A model generated the notes under the pieces. The model did no database searches and was not told the origin of the DNA. It was given only the letters and a program-made list of their open reading frames with translations. Positions 1 to 7,960 of a stretch of DNA of 44,424 nucleotides are shown here, piece after piece; the first letter of the stretch is position 1, and every line of letters starts with the position of its first letter. This DNA is from Papillibacter sp. (GTDB lineage Bacteria > Bacillota > Clostridia > Oscillospirales > Oscillospiraceae). The position numbers and the translations under genes are program-made. The stretch is from positions 1-44,424 of the forward strand of contig DUPW01000021.1 in NCBI GenBank assembly GCA_012838125.1. Direction: 5' to 3'.

Positions 1-1
1 G

Positions 2-511
2 CAAATCGTATTTGCCGGAAAATCAAACGTGGGCAAATCCTCTGTCATTAACCGCATCTTAAACCGCAAGAATTTCGCCCGTGTGGGGAACACCCCGGGA
101 AAAACCATCCACATCAACTATTTCAATGTGGATAAAAAAGTTTACTTCGTAGACCTGCCCGGTTACGGCTACGCCCGTGTTTCCGCCACCGAAAAAAAGC
201 GGTGGGCTTATCTCATGGAGACATTCTTCAGGGAAAACGCCAACATGGCCCTTGGCGTCCTCATAGTGGACGCCCGACATAAACCTACTGCAGATGACGT
301 GCAAATGGCCCGGTGGTTTATTGCCTCCGCCCGCCCCATGGTAGTTCTGGCAAACAAGGTGGACAAACTCAAGAAATCTCAAATAGACACGTGCATGGCT
401 GTCATTGCCGAGACACTCCGTCTGCCGGAAGAATACCCGATTTTGCTGTTTTCTGCGGAAAAGGGCACAAATCGCGATGCGCTGATATCCATGATTGAAA
501 ATATTCCCTGA
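2..511 (+). CDS. engB: Ribosome biogenesis GTPase EngB/YsxC (5' end outside window)
   Basis: This is a TrmE-Era-EngA-EngB-family GTPase that acts in assembly of the 50S ribosomal subunit. The frame is open from base 2, so the true start lies left of the window. A GTG at 29 is only the Val inside the P-loop (GKSNVGKS) and is not a start. The G motifs are visible in order: P-loop, switch Thr in NTPGKT, DLPGYG (G3), NKVDK (G4) and SAEKG (G5). This matches EngB, where the gene usually follows lon. About 25 N-terminal residues are missing. A second gene begins 33 bp downstream, so the two are probably co-transcribed. Confidence 0.95.
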   Translation, partial: QIVFAGKSNVGKSSVINRILNRKNFARVGNTPGKTIHINYFNVDKKVYFVDLPGYGYARVSATEKKRWAYLMETFFRENANMALGVLIVDARHKPTADDVQMARWFIASARPMVVLANKVDKLKKSQIDTCMAVIAETLRLPEEYPILLFSAEKGTNRDALISMIENIP

Positions 512-544
512 AAATGCTATGATGGGGCGTGATAGGAGGCTTAA

Positions 545-1225
545 ATGATGGGCGAAGTGCTGCGCAATTTAGACTGGTCAGTTCTGGAAAACATTGTGCT
601 GTCCATCATTCCGGCCCTTATCTGCATCATCCTGCACGAAATTTCCCACGGCGTGGTAGCCTACTGGCTGGGGGACCCAACGGCGAAAAATGCCGGCCGG
701 CTCTCCCTCAACCCCATCCGCCATCTGGACGTTATCGGCCTTCTCCTGATGGCAACGGTGGGTTACGGATGGGCCAAGCCCGTTCCCATTGACCCCCGCC
801 ATTTCAAAAATCCCAAGCGAGGCATGGCGCTCACCGCCCTTGCCGGACCTGTGACGAACATCCTCATCACCGTGGTGATGCTGTTTCTTTACGGACTGCT
901 CATCGGGTTTACCGGACTCGGTAGCGCCGTTTCCGCGTTTTTCGCAACGACGGTCGTGACAACGGCGTACTTAAGCCTCTCCCTGGCCGTCTTCAATATG
1001 CTGCCCATTCCGCCAATGGACGGCTCGAAGGTGCTGTTTTCGCTGGCGTCGGACGAGACGTACTTTAAGCTCATGCGCTACGAGCGGTTTGGGCTGATTC
1101 TCATTCTCATCCTCTCCGTATCGGGGAAGCTCTGGGGCCCCCTGGGTTCCGTCATTGAAACGCTGTTTGGGTTCTTCTTTGGCATAGCCCAAAAGGGTTA
1201 CGAGCTTGCAACGCTGATTGTATAG
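545..1225 (+). CDS. Site-2 protease (M50) family membrane metalloprotease
   Basis: The protein has 226 residues and is mostly hydrophobic. It carries the zinc motif HEISH (H31, E32, H35) and the third-ligand motif NMLPIPPMDG (N151, D159) typical of the short site-2 proteases of Firmicutes (YwhC/YdiL-like peptidase M50 group). It should cleave within or near the membrane; the substrate is unknown. The start at 545 follows a GGAGG-like site (ataggagg); the adjacent ATG at 548 is also possible. The gene lies 9 bp before scpA, a common arrangement in Clostridia, which suggests a shared transcript rather than a shared function. Confidence 0.85.
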   Translation: MMGEVLRNLDWSVLENIVLSIIPALICIILHEISHGVVAYWLGDPTAKNAGRLSLNPIRHLDVIGLLLMATVGYGWAKPVPIDPRHFKNPKRGMALTALAGPVTNILITVVMLFLYGLLIGFTGLGSAVSAFFATTVVTTAYLSLSLAVFNMLPIPPMDGSKVLFSLASDETYFKLMRYERFGLILILILSVSGKLWGPLGSVIETLFGFFFGIAQKGYELATLIV

Positions 1226-1234
1226 GAGCAAAAA

Positions 1235-2053
1235 ATGGACGACCCGATTTTTCATCTATCCGGAATAGTCCGCACGAAGGGCGAAATGGAGGACTTCGTC
1301 GGCCCCCTGTCTCTGATTCTCCAGCTCCTCAGTAAGAATAAGATTGAGATTCGGGACATCAGCATCTCCCTGATTCTCGAGCAGTATCTTGCGTATTTGG
1401 ACAACCTCGCGGCCATGGACCTTGAAATCGCCAGCGAGTTTGTTGCGATGGCGTCGTACCTCATGCTTATCAAGACGAAAATGCTTTTGAGTACTGGGGA
1501 GGACGTGTCGGAGCTTGACCAGCTTATCAGCTCCCTTGAAGAGCTCAAGCGCCGGGACAGTTACGCCAAGATTAAAACCGTCATTATTACGCTTCGGGAC
1601 ATGGCGGAGAAAGCAGGCGTGACATACACGAAGCCACCAGAGTCCATCCCGCCGGACAATACATACCGCTACACCCATAAAATCACCGACCTGCTCCGGG
1701 CTTATCGGCGCATCGCCCAGGCGGAGGAGAGCCCGCCCCCCGCAGGCCGACCCTTTACATACCCGAAACCCATCGTCTATTCCGTCAAAGATAAGGCGCG
1801 GGAGATACTTCATACGCTCTCCCTTGAAGGCTCGGCGCGCATGAGCATCCTCGTTAAGGAGGCCGGCAGCCGCACGGAGGTCGTGGCGATTTTCGTTGCG
1901 ATATTAGAGCTGTGCCGGGTGGGGGAGATTGAGTTTATCGAATCACAGGACGATGTGACAATCTACCGGGCCGCGGCGCCGCTGGATTTGCCCGTACCGC
2001 CGGATACGCCGGAGGAAGCAACAGGAGGCGATGTCCCCAATGGAAATGAATGA
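1235..2053 (+). CDS. scpA: Segregation and condensation protein A
   Basis: ScpA is the kleisin that bridges the SMC heads and, with ScpB, forms the condensin-like complex for chromosome compaction and segregation. The 272-residue length fits the family. The N-terminal region shows the kleisin start (FVGPLSLILQLL...KIEIRDI) and the conserved LEIASEFVAMASYLMLIKTKMLL stretch in segments. The C-terminal winged-helix region (around residues 195-245) contains VVAIFVAILELCRVGEIEF. A Pro-rich tail follows. The 3' end overlaps scpB, as expected for translational coupling of complex partners. Confidence 0.96.
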   Translation: MDDPIFHLSGIVRTKGEMEDFVGPLSLILQLLSKNKIEIRDISISLILEQYLAYLDNLAAMDLEIASEFVAMASYLMLIKTKMLLSTGEDVSELDQLISSLEELKRRDSYAKIKTVIITLRDMAEKAGVTYTKPPESIPPDNTYRYTHKITDLLRAYRRIAQAEESPPPAGRPFTYPKPIVYSVKDKAREILHTLSLEGSARMSILVKEAGSRTEVVAIFVAILELCRVGEIEFIESQDDVTIYRAAAPLDLPVPPDTPEEATGGDVPNGNE

Positions 2054-2612
2054 CATAGAATGCGTGCTGGAGGGTATACTATTTGCGTCCGGCGAGCCTG
2101 TTCCCGCCGATCGCATCGCCCTGACACTGGGCGTTCCGAAAACAGACGTCTATCAGGCGGCGCACGCCCTTGCGCACCGGCTGGAAATGGAAAAGAGGGG
2201 AATCCGGCTCGTCGTTTTAGGCGATACCCTGCAGCTTTGCTCGGCACCGGAGTATGCCGACTACATCCGCCAGGCGCTGGAGGTGCGCAAGCAGCCGCAG
2301 CTTTCCCAGCAGGCGCTGGAGGTACTGGCCATCGTGGCGTACCATCAGCCCGTCACAAAGCTCGTCGTGGACCAAATCCGCGGGGTGGACAGCTCCTACA
2401 CCGTGGGCCTTTTACAGGACCGCGGCCTGATTGAGGCGTGCGGACGCCTGAACGTCCCGGGCCGGCCGCTTCTCTACCGGACCACGCCCACATTCCTGCG
2501 GGCCTTCGGCATCGCTTCGCTGGAGGAGATGCCGCCCCTTCCGGAATCGGAAAACGGGGAGGGGGATTCGCCAGAGGACTGGGTTCAGGTTAAGATGGAG
2601 ACGCCCTTATGA
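2040..2612 (+). CDS. scpB: Segregation and condensation protein B
   Basis: ScpB is the dimeric winged-helix partner that regulates SMC-ScpA. The protein of about 190 residues has the family motif for the second winged helix (LSQQALEVLAIVAYHQPVTK) and the IRGVDSS segment, and an acidic C-terminal tail. The start is ambiguous: AGGAGG at 2023-2028 is only 2 nt from an ATG at 2031 but 11 nt from the in-frame ATG at 2040, so 2040 is preferred here. Either start overlaps the end of scpA. Confidence 0.95.
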   Translation: MEMNDIECVLEGILFASGEPVPADRIALTLGVPKTDVYQAAHALAHRLEMEKRGIRLVVLGDTLQLCSAPEYADYIRQALEVRKQPQLSQQALEVLAIVAYHQPVTKLVVDQIRGVDSSYTVGLLQDRGLIEACGRLNVPGRPLLYRTTPTFLRAFGIASLEEMPPLPESENGEGDSPEDWVQVKMETPL

Positions 2613-3232
2613 CCGCGGTATATATCCTTGTTGGAGTGGCCGCCCTCATCGCTCTTTTAATGATGATGCGCGTGTGCCTTATCGGGGAATACGATGAAAC
2701 CGGCTTTAGCGCCTACCTCCGCTTCGGCCCCGTTCGTATTAAATTTGCCGGCAAAAAGGATAAAAAGGCGGACAAAAAGAAGAAAAAGGACAGGAAGGCT
2801 AAAAAGAAAGACGCCGGAAAAAAGCAAGAGGCGGGGCAGAAGAAGGGGGGCACCTTTGAGGGCCTCAAAGCCATGCTGCCCGATATAACGGACGTTCTCC
2901 GCCGGCTCTTTCGGAGGCTCACCGTCGACGACCTCATCATTCACTATGTGGCCGCCGGGCGAGAAAACCCCGCCGCCGGTGCCCTGCAGTTCGGCGCGGC
3001 TTCGGCGGGAATTGGCGTCCTGCTCCCAATCCTTGAATCGGTTTTCACCATAAAGCGGCGCGATTTGCGCACGAACGTGGACTTTAACGCCACGGAGGCA
3101 TACGTTTATGCAAAAGCGAAGCTCTCTTTGGCGTTCTGGCAAGTCCTCGTCGGCTTTATTCGGCTGACAATCAAATCCATAAAGCTCCGATCCAGCGAAA
3201 CGAACAAGAAAGGCGGTACAAAACATGGATAA
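2609..3232 (+). CDS. DUF2953 membrane-anchored protein (YtfI-like)
   Basis: The protein has 207 residues. An N-terminal hydrophobic segment (about residues 2-20) is followed by FGPVRIKF and then a highly charged Lys-rich stretch (about residues 47-80). The C-terminal half contains YVAAGRENPAAGALQFGAASA, a DUF2953 signature also present in B. subtilis YtfI. It overlaps scpB by 4 bp and the downstream gerW/ytfJ gene by 8 bp. The ytfI-ytfJ pairing is conserved in spore formers and suggests a sporulation or spore-membrane role, but the molecular function is unknown. Confidence 0.8.
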   Translation: MTAVYILVGVAALIALLMMMRVCLIGEYDETGFSAYLRFGPVRIKFAGKKDKKADKKKKKDRKAKKKDAGKKQEAGQKKGGTFEGLKAMLPDITDVLRRLFRRLTVDDLIIHYVAAGRENPAAGALQFGAASAGIGVLLPILESVFTIKRRDLRTNVDFNATEAYVYAKAKLSLAFWQVLVGFIRLTIKSIKLRSSETNKKGGTKHG

Positions 3233-3620
3233 GCACCCAATCGGCGACCTGATGGAAACGACCATGCAGAAAATCCGCGAGATGGTGGACGTCAACACGA
3301 TTATCGGAACCCCCATCGTTACGGCCGACGGAATCTCGCTCATCCCCGTCTCGAAAGTCTCCTTCGGCTTTGCCAGCGGCGGAACGGACTTTAAGACGAA
3401 AAGCCAGAAGGAAAGCCCCAGCCAGGGCAACTCCTTCGGCGGCGGCAGCGGCGCAGGCGTGAACATCGTCCCCGTGGCGTTTCTCGTGGTGAAAGACGGC
3501 AACGTCCGGCTCATCAACATCACGCCGCCGGCAAATACCACAGTTGACCGCGTCATCGAGCTTGTTCCCGAAGTCATCGACAAAGTCAGAGACATCGTCA
3601 ACAAAGATGCGTCTGAATAA
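3225..3620 (+). CDS. gerW: GerW/YtfJ family sporulation protein
   Basis: This 131-residue protein has the GerW/YtfJ pattern: an N-terminal helix (DLMETTMQKIREMVDVNTIIG), then TPIVTADGISLIPVSKVSFGFASGG in segments, a Gly-rich GGGSGAG loop and VVPVAFLVV-like strands. In B. subtilis YtfJ is forespore expressed and contributes to germination, probably in lysozyme release or spore membrane function. Its start overlaps the DUF2953 gene, confirming the ytfI-ytfJ pair. A possible terminator hairpin follows. Confidence 0.92.
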   Translation: MDKHPIGDLMETTMQKIREMVDVNTIIGTPIVTADGISLIPVSKVSFGFASGGTDFKTKSQKESPSQGNSFGGGSGAGVNIVPVAFLVVKDGNVRLINITPPANTTVDRVIELVPEVIDKVRDIVNKDASE

Positions 3621-3634
3621 TGCGCAGCTGAACA

Positions 3635-3680
3635 GACCTTCGCCGCTTCTTGTGGCGAAGGTCACTTTCCGTCTGCTTTT
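3635..3680 (+). terminator. Possible intrinsic terminator after gerW
   Basis: A perfect 10-bp stem (GACCTTCGCC at 3635-3644 with GGCGAAGGTC at 3654-3663) encloses a 9-nt loop. The T-rich tract is interrupted (actttccgtctgctttt), so termination is probably incomplete and the downstream pseudouridine synthase may be partly read from the same transcript. Confidence 0.5.
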
Positions 3681-3693
3681 AAAGGAGTAAGCC

Positions 3694-4437
3694 ATGCAAC
3701 AGCGACTTCAGAAAATCCTCTCCGCCGCGGGAGTTGCCTCCCGCCGCCGTGCCGAAACCCTTATCACAGAAGGGCGCGTGACGGTAAACGGCCGCGTCGC
3801 CGCGATTGGTGAAAGCGCCGACCCGGAAACAGACCGCATCGAAGTGGACGGCGAGCGCGTCAGCCTGCGCACGGAGCGCCTTTACCTCATGATGAACAAG
3901 CCCCGGGGGTACGTCACCACAGTGCGGGACGAAAAGGGGCGCAAAACGGTGATGGACCTTCTGCCGCCCCTGCCGGATCGGGTCTATCCCATCGGACGGC
4001 TGGACCTCAACTCCGAAGGGCTGCTGCTTTTTACAAACGACGGCGCCTTTGCCGATTTTCTCATGCATCCCTCCAATGAAAAGACGAAGACGTACCATGT
4101 TCGCGTTGCCGGCGCCCTTCAGGGCGCGGCGGAGCGTCTGTCCCGCCCCATGGTCATAGACGGATACAAAATTGCACCGGCAAAAGTGCGCCTTCTCAAG
4201 CAGGAGAGTGACACAGCCCTTTTCTCCATCACCATTCACGAGGGGCGAAACAGGCAGGTGCGGCGCATGTGCGAAGCATGCAGCTTGCGTGTTCTCTCCC
4301 TCAAGCGGGTGGAAATCGGCGGCGTGCGGCTGGGAAACCTCTCAAAAGGGGCCGTGCGGCACCTTACGGCCGATGAGCTGCAGCTTTTACGGCAAGGAAT
4401 GCAAGTTCACCGGCCCAAAACTGCATCTGACGCTTGA
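3694..4437 (+). CDS. rluB: RsuA/RluB-family pseudouridine synthase
   Basis: This enzyme isomerises a uridine in rRNA to pseudouridine. The N-terminal S4 RNA-binding domain (about residues 3-60) shows LQKILSAAGVASRRRAE. The catalytic domain contains the conserved GRLDLNSEGLLLFTNDG motif with the catalytic Asp, plus KTYHVRV and the EGRNRQVRRM signature near the C-terminus. Its 247 residues fit RluB-type enzymes, which target 23S rRNA; assignment to RluB rather than RsuA rests on lineage habit. AAGGAG at 3681 supports the ATG at 3694. Confidence 0.92.
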   Translation: MQQRLQKILSAAGVASRRRAETLITEGRVTVNGRVAAIGESADPETDRIEVDGERVSLRTERLYLMMNKPRGYVTTVRDEKGRKTVMDLLPPLPDRVYPIGRLDLNSEGLLLFTNDGAFADFLMHPSNEKTKTYHVRVAGALQGAAERLSRPMVIDGYKIAPAKVRLLKQESDTALFSITIHEGRNRQVRRMCEACSLRVLSLKRVEIGGVRLGNLSKGAVRHLTADELQLLRQGMQVHRPKTASDA

Positions 4438-4462
4438 TAAATTTTCATTTCCAAAGTAAAAT
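4434..4462 (+). promoter_or_regulatory. Sigma-A-type promoter of the RpiR-regulator gene
   Basis: TTGATA (4434-4439), a 17-nt spacer and TAAAAT (4457-4462) closely match the vegetative consensus. The -35 hexamer overlaps the stop codon of the preceding pseudouridine synthase gene. It would give a leader of about 75 nt for the gene starting at 4545. Confidence 0.6.
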
Positions 4463-4483
4463 GAGATGCAAATAGTGTCATTT
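4459..4483. promoter_or_regulatory. Candidate operator overlapping the promoter -10
   Basis: The inverted repeat AAATGA (4459-4464) / TCATTT (4478-4483) with a 13-nt spacer covers the -10 element and transcription start of the RpiR-type gene. Its position would suit autoregulation by the encoded dimeric regulator; this is inference from placement only. Confidence 0.3.
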
Positions 4484-4486
4484 CAC

Positions 4487-4508
4487 AGCGTCCGTGGGCG
4501 CTTCTTTT
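4487..4508 (+). terminator. Short hairpin with T-rich tail in leader
   Basis: AGCGTCC (4487-4493) can pair with GGGCGCT (4496-4502), followed by tctttta. It could terminate readthrough from the upstream gene or act as an attenuator in the leader of the promoter at 4434. The stem is short and the loop tight. Confidence 0.35.
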
Positions 4509-4544
4509 ACACAACATCAATCTCAACACAAGGAGGCGGCGGCG

Positions 4545-5405
4545 ATGGACAAAGACATTCTCACCGTGATCGAAGAGGCATGGCCTAGCTTTTCGAAAGG
4601 GCAGAGAAGCATTGCGCGTTACATTCTTGAAAACTACGATAAAGCCGCTTTTATGACAGCCAGCAAACTGGGACAGGTGGTGGACGTGAGCGAATCCACG
4701 GTGGTCCGCTTCGCCGCTGAGCTGGGGTACAACGGCTACCCCGAGATGCGCCGGGCGCTGCAGAACCTCATCCGCAACCGGCTCACGTCTGTGCAGCGCA
4801 TCCAGGTCGCGAAAGACCTCTTAGACAGCAAGGATATTCTCACCCATGTCCTCTCCTCCGATATCGAGCAGATTCGGCTGACCCTCGACGAGATTAATCG
4901 GGAGGATTTCGACACGGCCGTCTCCAAAATCGTGGAGGCCAGGCACATTTACATCCTCGGCATCCACTCGGCGTCGGCCATTGTGAAGTTCATGGGCTTT
5001 TATTTCAACCTGATGTTCAGTGACGTACACGTTGTGACGGAAAGCACCTCCAGCGAAATTTTTGAACAGATTATGCGCATCGGGGAGGGGGACGTGCTCA
5101 TTGCCATGTCCTTCCCGCGCTATTCCCGCCGGACGATTAAGGCCATGCGCTACGCCCGGGACATGGGTGCCCATGTCATCGGCATCACCGACGCGTCTAC
5201 GTCACCCATTGCCAAAGTGGCCCACACGCCGCTCTTTGCACGCAGCGACATGGTCTCCTTTGTGGATACCCTCGTGGCGCCGCTGAGTCTCGTCAACGCC
5301 ATCATCGTCGCCGCCAGCGCCCGGGCGCAGGACGATCTGGTGAGCAATTTCGATAAGCTCGAGCGTATGTGGGACGAATACGAGGTCTACGAAAAATCCG
5401 AATGA
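4545..5405 (+). CDS. MurR/RpiR family transcriptional regulator
   Basis: The protein has 286 residues. An N-terminal HTH_6 domain (about residues 1-77; FSKGQRSIARYILENYDKAA..., ASKLGQVVDVSESTVVRFAAELGYNGYPEMR in segments) precedes a SIS sugar-phosphate binding domain (about 120-260; IYILGIHSASAIVKFMGFYF, VLIAMSFPRYSRRTIKAM). Members sense phosphosugars and control sugar or cell-wall recycling genes; no catabolic gene is adjacent, so the ligand is unknown. ATG 4545 is chosen because AGGAGG lies 8 nt upstream; a longer frame from 4494 lacks a ribosome site. The 3' end overlaps the next gene by 4 bp. Confidence 0.9.
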   Translation: MDKDILTVIEEAWPSFSKGQRSIARYILENYDKAAFMTASKLGQVVDVSESTVVRFAAELGYNGYPEMRRALQNLIRNRLTSVQRIQVAKDLLDSKDILTHVLSSDIEQIRLTLDEINREDFDTAVSKIVEARHIYILGIHSASAIVKFMGFYFNLMFSDVHVVTESTSSEIFEQIMRIGEGDVLIAMSFPRYSRRTIKAMRYARDMGAHVIGITDASTSPIAKVAHTPLFARSDMVSFVDTLVAPLSLVNAIIVAASARAQDDLVSNFDKLERMWDEYEVYEKSE

Positions 5406-6640
5406 ACGAGTACGATGTCATCGTCATCGGCGGCGGCGCCGCCGGAATGCTCGCCGCAGCGGAAGCGGCGAAACGGGGCCTGAAAGTCGCCCTTCTTGAA
5501 AGAAACGACCGGATGGGCATCAAGCTGCGCATCACGGGCAAGGGCCGGTGCAACCTGACGAACAACTGTCCGGTGCGGGAAGTCGTTGAAAACACCCCCA
5601 CGGGCGGCAAATTCCTGTTTAGCGCCCTGAACGCCTTCACCCCGCAGGACGTGATGCGGTATTTTACCGATCTCGGCGTACCCCTGAAAACGGAGCGCGG
5701 CAACCGCGTGTTCCCCGAATCTGACAGGGCGCGGGATGTGACGGAAGCACTCCTTCGGCAGCTTGAGAAAACGGGCGTTGAGGTTTTCTATAAGACAGCG
5801 GCAAGCGATGTTTTGGTTGACGAAATCGGCGCCGTGCGCGCCGTGCTGACGAGCAGGGGAGAGTTTCCCTGCCGCGCCGCCATCCTTTGCACCGGCGGCC
5901 TGTCCTATCCGCGCACAGGCTCCACGGGAGACGGCCTGAAAATCGCCCGGAGACTGGGGCATACAATCTTCCCGCCCCGCCCGTCTCTGGTGCCCCTTGA
6001 GGCGTCATCGGAGATATGCGGGAGGATGCAGGGGCTTGCCCTGAAAAACGTGGCCGTAACGGTGTACGACGGCGGCAAAAAGCCCCTATACGAGGATTTC
6101 GGGGAGCTTTTGTTTACCCATTTCGGCGTATCCGGCCCCCTCGTCCTCTCCGCCAGCGCCCATTTGCGGGAGTTTGACCGGAAGAAGTACAGGATTTCCA
6201 TCGATTTAAAGCCCGCCCTCGACGAAAAGGATTTAGACGCCCGCCTGCTGCGGGATTTTGAAAAATACTCAAACCGCGATTTCGCCAACGCGCTGGGGGA
6301 TTTGCTCCCGCGTCTGATGATTCCCGTTATCGTGGACCTTAGCGGTATTCCGCCGGAGCAGAAGGTCCATTCTATAACGAAACAGCAGCGTCAGGCGCTA
6401 TTAAATCTCATCAAAAACTTCACGATAGAAGTCATGGGCCCCCGCCCGATAGACGAGGCGATTATCACCTCCGGCGGCGTCTCCACAAAGGAAATTAGCC
6501 CTAAGACGATGGAGTCGAAGCGAGTGCCGGGCCTGTACTTTGCCGGCGAGATAATCGACGCAGACGCGTACACCGGCGGCTTTAACCTGCAAATCGCGTG
6601 GTCCACCGCCTACGCCGCCGCAACCCATACAGTGATGTAA
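5402..6640 (+). CDS. HI0933/BaiN-like NAD(P)/FAD-dependent oxidoreductase
   Basis: This 412-residue flavoprotein starts with a Rossmann dinucleotide fold (YDVIVIGGGAAGMLAA). It continues with the family motif KLRITGKGRCNLTNN, an ILCTGGLSYPRTGSTGDG segment, and the C-terminal EAIITSGGVSTKEI...SKRVPGLYFAGEIID FAD-contacting region ending GGFNLQIAWSTA. The family (YhiN/HI0933) is widespread and mostly uncharacterised, with BaiN a bile-acid reductase in some Clostridia; the substrate here cannot be told. ATG 5402 overlaps the upstream stop (ATGA), which supports it over an in-frame upstream start. Confidence 0.9.
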   Translation: MNEYDVIVIGGGAAGMLAAAEAAKRGLKVALLERNDRMGIKLRITGKGRCNLTNNCPVREVVENTPTGGKFLFSALNAFTPQDVMRYFTDLGVPLKTERGNRVFPESDRARDVTEALLRQLEKTGVEVFYKTAASDVLVDEIGAVRAVLTSRGEFPCRAAILCTGGLSYPRTGSTGDGLKIARRLGHTIFPPRPSLVPLEASSEICGRMQGLALKNVAVTVYDGGKKPLYEDFGELLFTHFGVSGPLVLSASAHLREFDRKKYRISIDLKPALDEKDLDARLLRDFEKYSNRDFANALGDLLPRLMIPVIVDLSGIPPEQKVHSITKQQRQALLNLIKNFTIEVMGPRPIDEAIITSGGVSTKEISPKTMESKRVPGLYFAGEIIDADAYTGGFNLQIAWSTAYAAATHTVM

Positions 6641-6677
6641 AGGGGCGCCATACAAAGGCGCCGCAGGAAAGGAACCC

Positions 6678-7355
6678 ATGGAAGAGAGAAGTATTGCAAT
6701 TGACGGCCCTGCCGGAGCAGGGAAGAGCACCCTCGCGCGCATGGTGGCCGGCCATTTCGGCCTCATTTACGTGGATACCGGCGCGCTGTACCGCACCGTC
6801 GGGCTTTATGTCTTGGAGAGCGGGCGCGATACGAAGGACGCCGCGGCCGTCACCGAAATGCTCCACACCATAAAAATTGATATGCACTTTGACGCCGACC
6901 GCCGCCAGAGAATGACGCTCAACGGCCGAGATGTGACGGACCTTATTCGCACGCCTCAGGCGTCCCTCGCTGCGGCGGACGTATCCGCCATGCCGCCGGT
7001 GAGGGCGTTTCTGCTCTCCATGCAGCGGGAAATGGCCATTCGGTACGACATTGTGATGGACGGGCGGGATATCGGCACCGTCGTGCTCCCCAAAGCGGGG
7101 CTGAAGGTGTTTATCACCGCTTCGCCCGAAGCGAGGGCCCAGCGCCGCTTCAAAGAGCTGGTCGCCAAAAACGTCCCCGCCACTTACGAGGAAGTCCTGC
7201 GCGACATTCTCCTGCGGGACAAGTCGGACACGGAGCGCGAAGTCTCGCCCCTGAAAGTCGCGGAGGGCGCCGTCGTATTGGATACGACGGAAAAAAGCCT
7301 CGAAGAGTGCTTTCTGTGGCTGTGTAAAATTATTGAGGAGCGGTTTGGACTATGA
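6678..7355 (+). CDS. cmk: Cytidylate kinase
   Basis: Cmk phosphorylates CMP/dCMP to the diphosphates. The 225 residues begin with the P-loop SIAIDGPAGAGKST, then ARMVAGHFGLIYVDTGALYR, and include the DGRDIGTVVLPKAGLKVFI segment and an Arg/Asp-rich lid (LRDKSDTEREVSPLK). It overlaps plsC by 4 bp and lies in a cmk-plsC-ispH-rpsA order that is standard in Clostridia. Confidence 0.97.
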   Translation: MEERSIAIDGPAGAGKSTLARMVAGHFGLIYVDTGALYRTVGLYVLESGRDTKDAAAVTEMLHTIKIDMHFDADRRQRMTLNGRDVTDLIRTPQASLAAADVSAMPPVRAFLLSMQREMAIRYDIVMDGRDIGTVVLPKAGLKVFITASPEARAQRRFKELVAKNVPATYEEVLRDILLRDKSDTEREVSPLKVAEGAVVLDTTEKSLEECFLWLCKIIEERFGL

Positions 7356-7960
7356 AGAAGGACTACCGGCGCTACCGCGCCCTGTATATATTCCTGCGCA
7401 TCGTGCTTTTTCCGTTTTATCGCCTTAAATTCATCGGGCGAGAAAATGTCCCCGAGGGAGGCGCCATGCTCTGCGCCAACCACACCAGCTTTCTCGACCC
7501 CATTTTTCTCGCCTTCGCCTTGGGGATAAAGCACCACCCGCGCTTTATGGGAAAGGCGAGCCTGTTTCGCGTACCCCTTGTGGGGCGCATTTACACCGCC
7601 GTTGGAAGTTTTGCCGTGGAGCGCGGCAAGAGCGACGTGACCGCCGTTAAAACGGCGATGAGCTACTTAAAGAGCGGTGAAAAAGTCGTCATTTACCCGG
7701 AAGGCACCCGCGTGCGGGGAGACAGTGCCGTGGCCGCAAAACAGGGCGCCGTCCGGATTGCCGATCAGATGAACGTCCCGGTGGTGCCGGTGCATATACC
7801 GGGGGATAAACACCTGTTCGGCCGCTATACCATCGTCATTGGAGAGCCTTATTTTGTTAATGCGGAAAAAACAAAGCTCTCCGGGGAAGAATACTTAAAG
7901 CGTGCGGAAGATCTTATGGATAAAATTCGGGCTCTGGGCCAAAAGGCGGCAAAGCGATGA
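7352..7960 (+). CDS. plsC: 1-acyl-sn-glycerol-3-phosphate acyltransferase
   Basis: PlsC transfers an acyl group to lysophosphatidic acid to form phosphatidic acid at the membrane. The acyltransferase block I (NHTSFLDP, catalytic His and Asp) lies near residue 48, block III (PEGTR) near 115, and PVVPVHI follows. The 202-residue length fits the short clostridial PlsC. It overlaps both cmk and ispH by 4 bp each, so the genes are translationally coupled. Confidence 0.94.
   Translation: MKKDYRRYRALYIFLRIVLFPFYRLKFIGRENVPEGGAMLCANHTSFLDPIFLAFALGIKHHPRFMGKASLFRVPLVGRIYTAVGSFAVERGKSDVTAVKTAMSYLKSGEKVVIYPEGTRVRGDSAVAAKQGAVRIADQMNVPVVPVHIPGDKHLFGRYTIVIGEPYFVNAEKTKLSGEEYLKRAEDLMDKIRALGQKAAKR

Noticed and set aside
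2657..3604. 315-codon leftward open frame over the DUF2953 and gerW genes
   Set aside because: It lies opposite two genes with clear family motifs and ribosome sites; its sequence is low in recognisable motifs and reads as an antisense shadow in GC-rich DNA.
6644..6662. GGCGCC...GGCGCC hairpin between the flavoprotein gene and cmk
   Set aside because: Only 6 bp with no T tract; too little to call a terminator or regulatory element.
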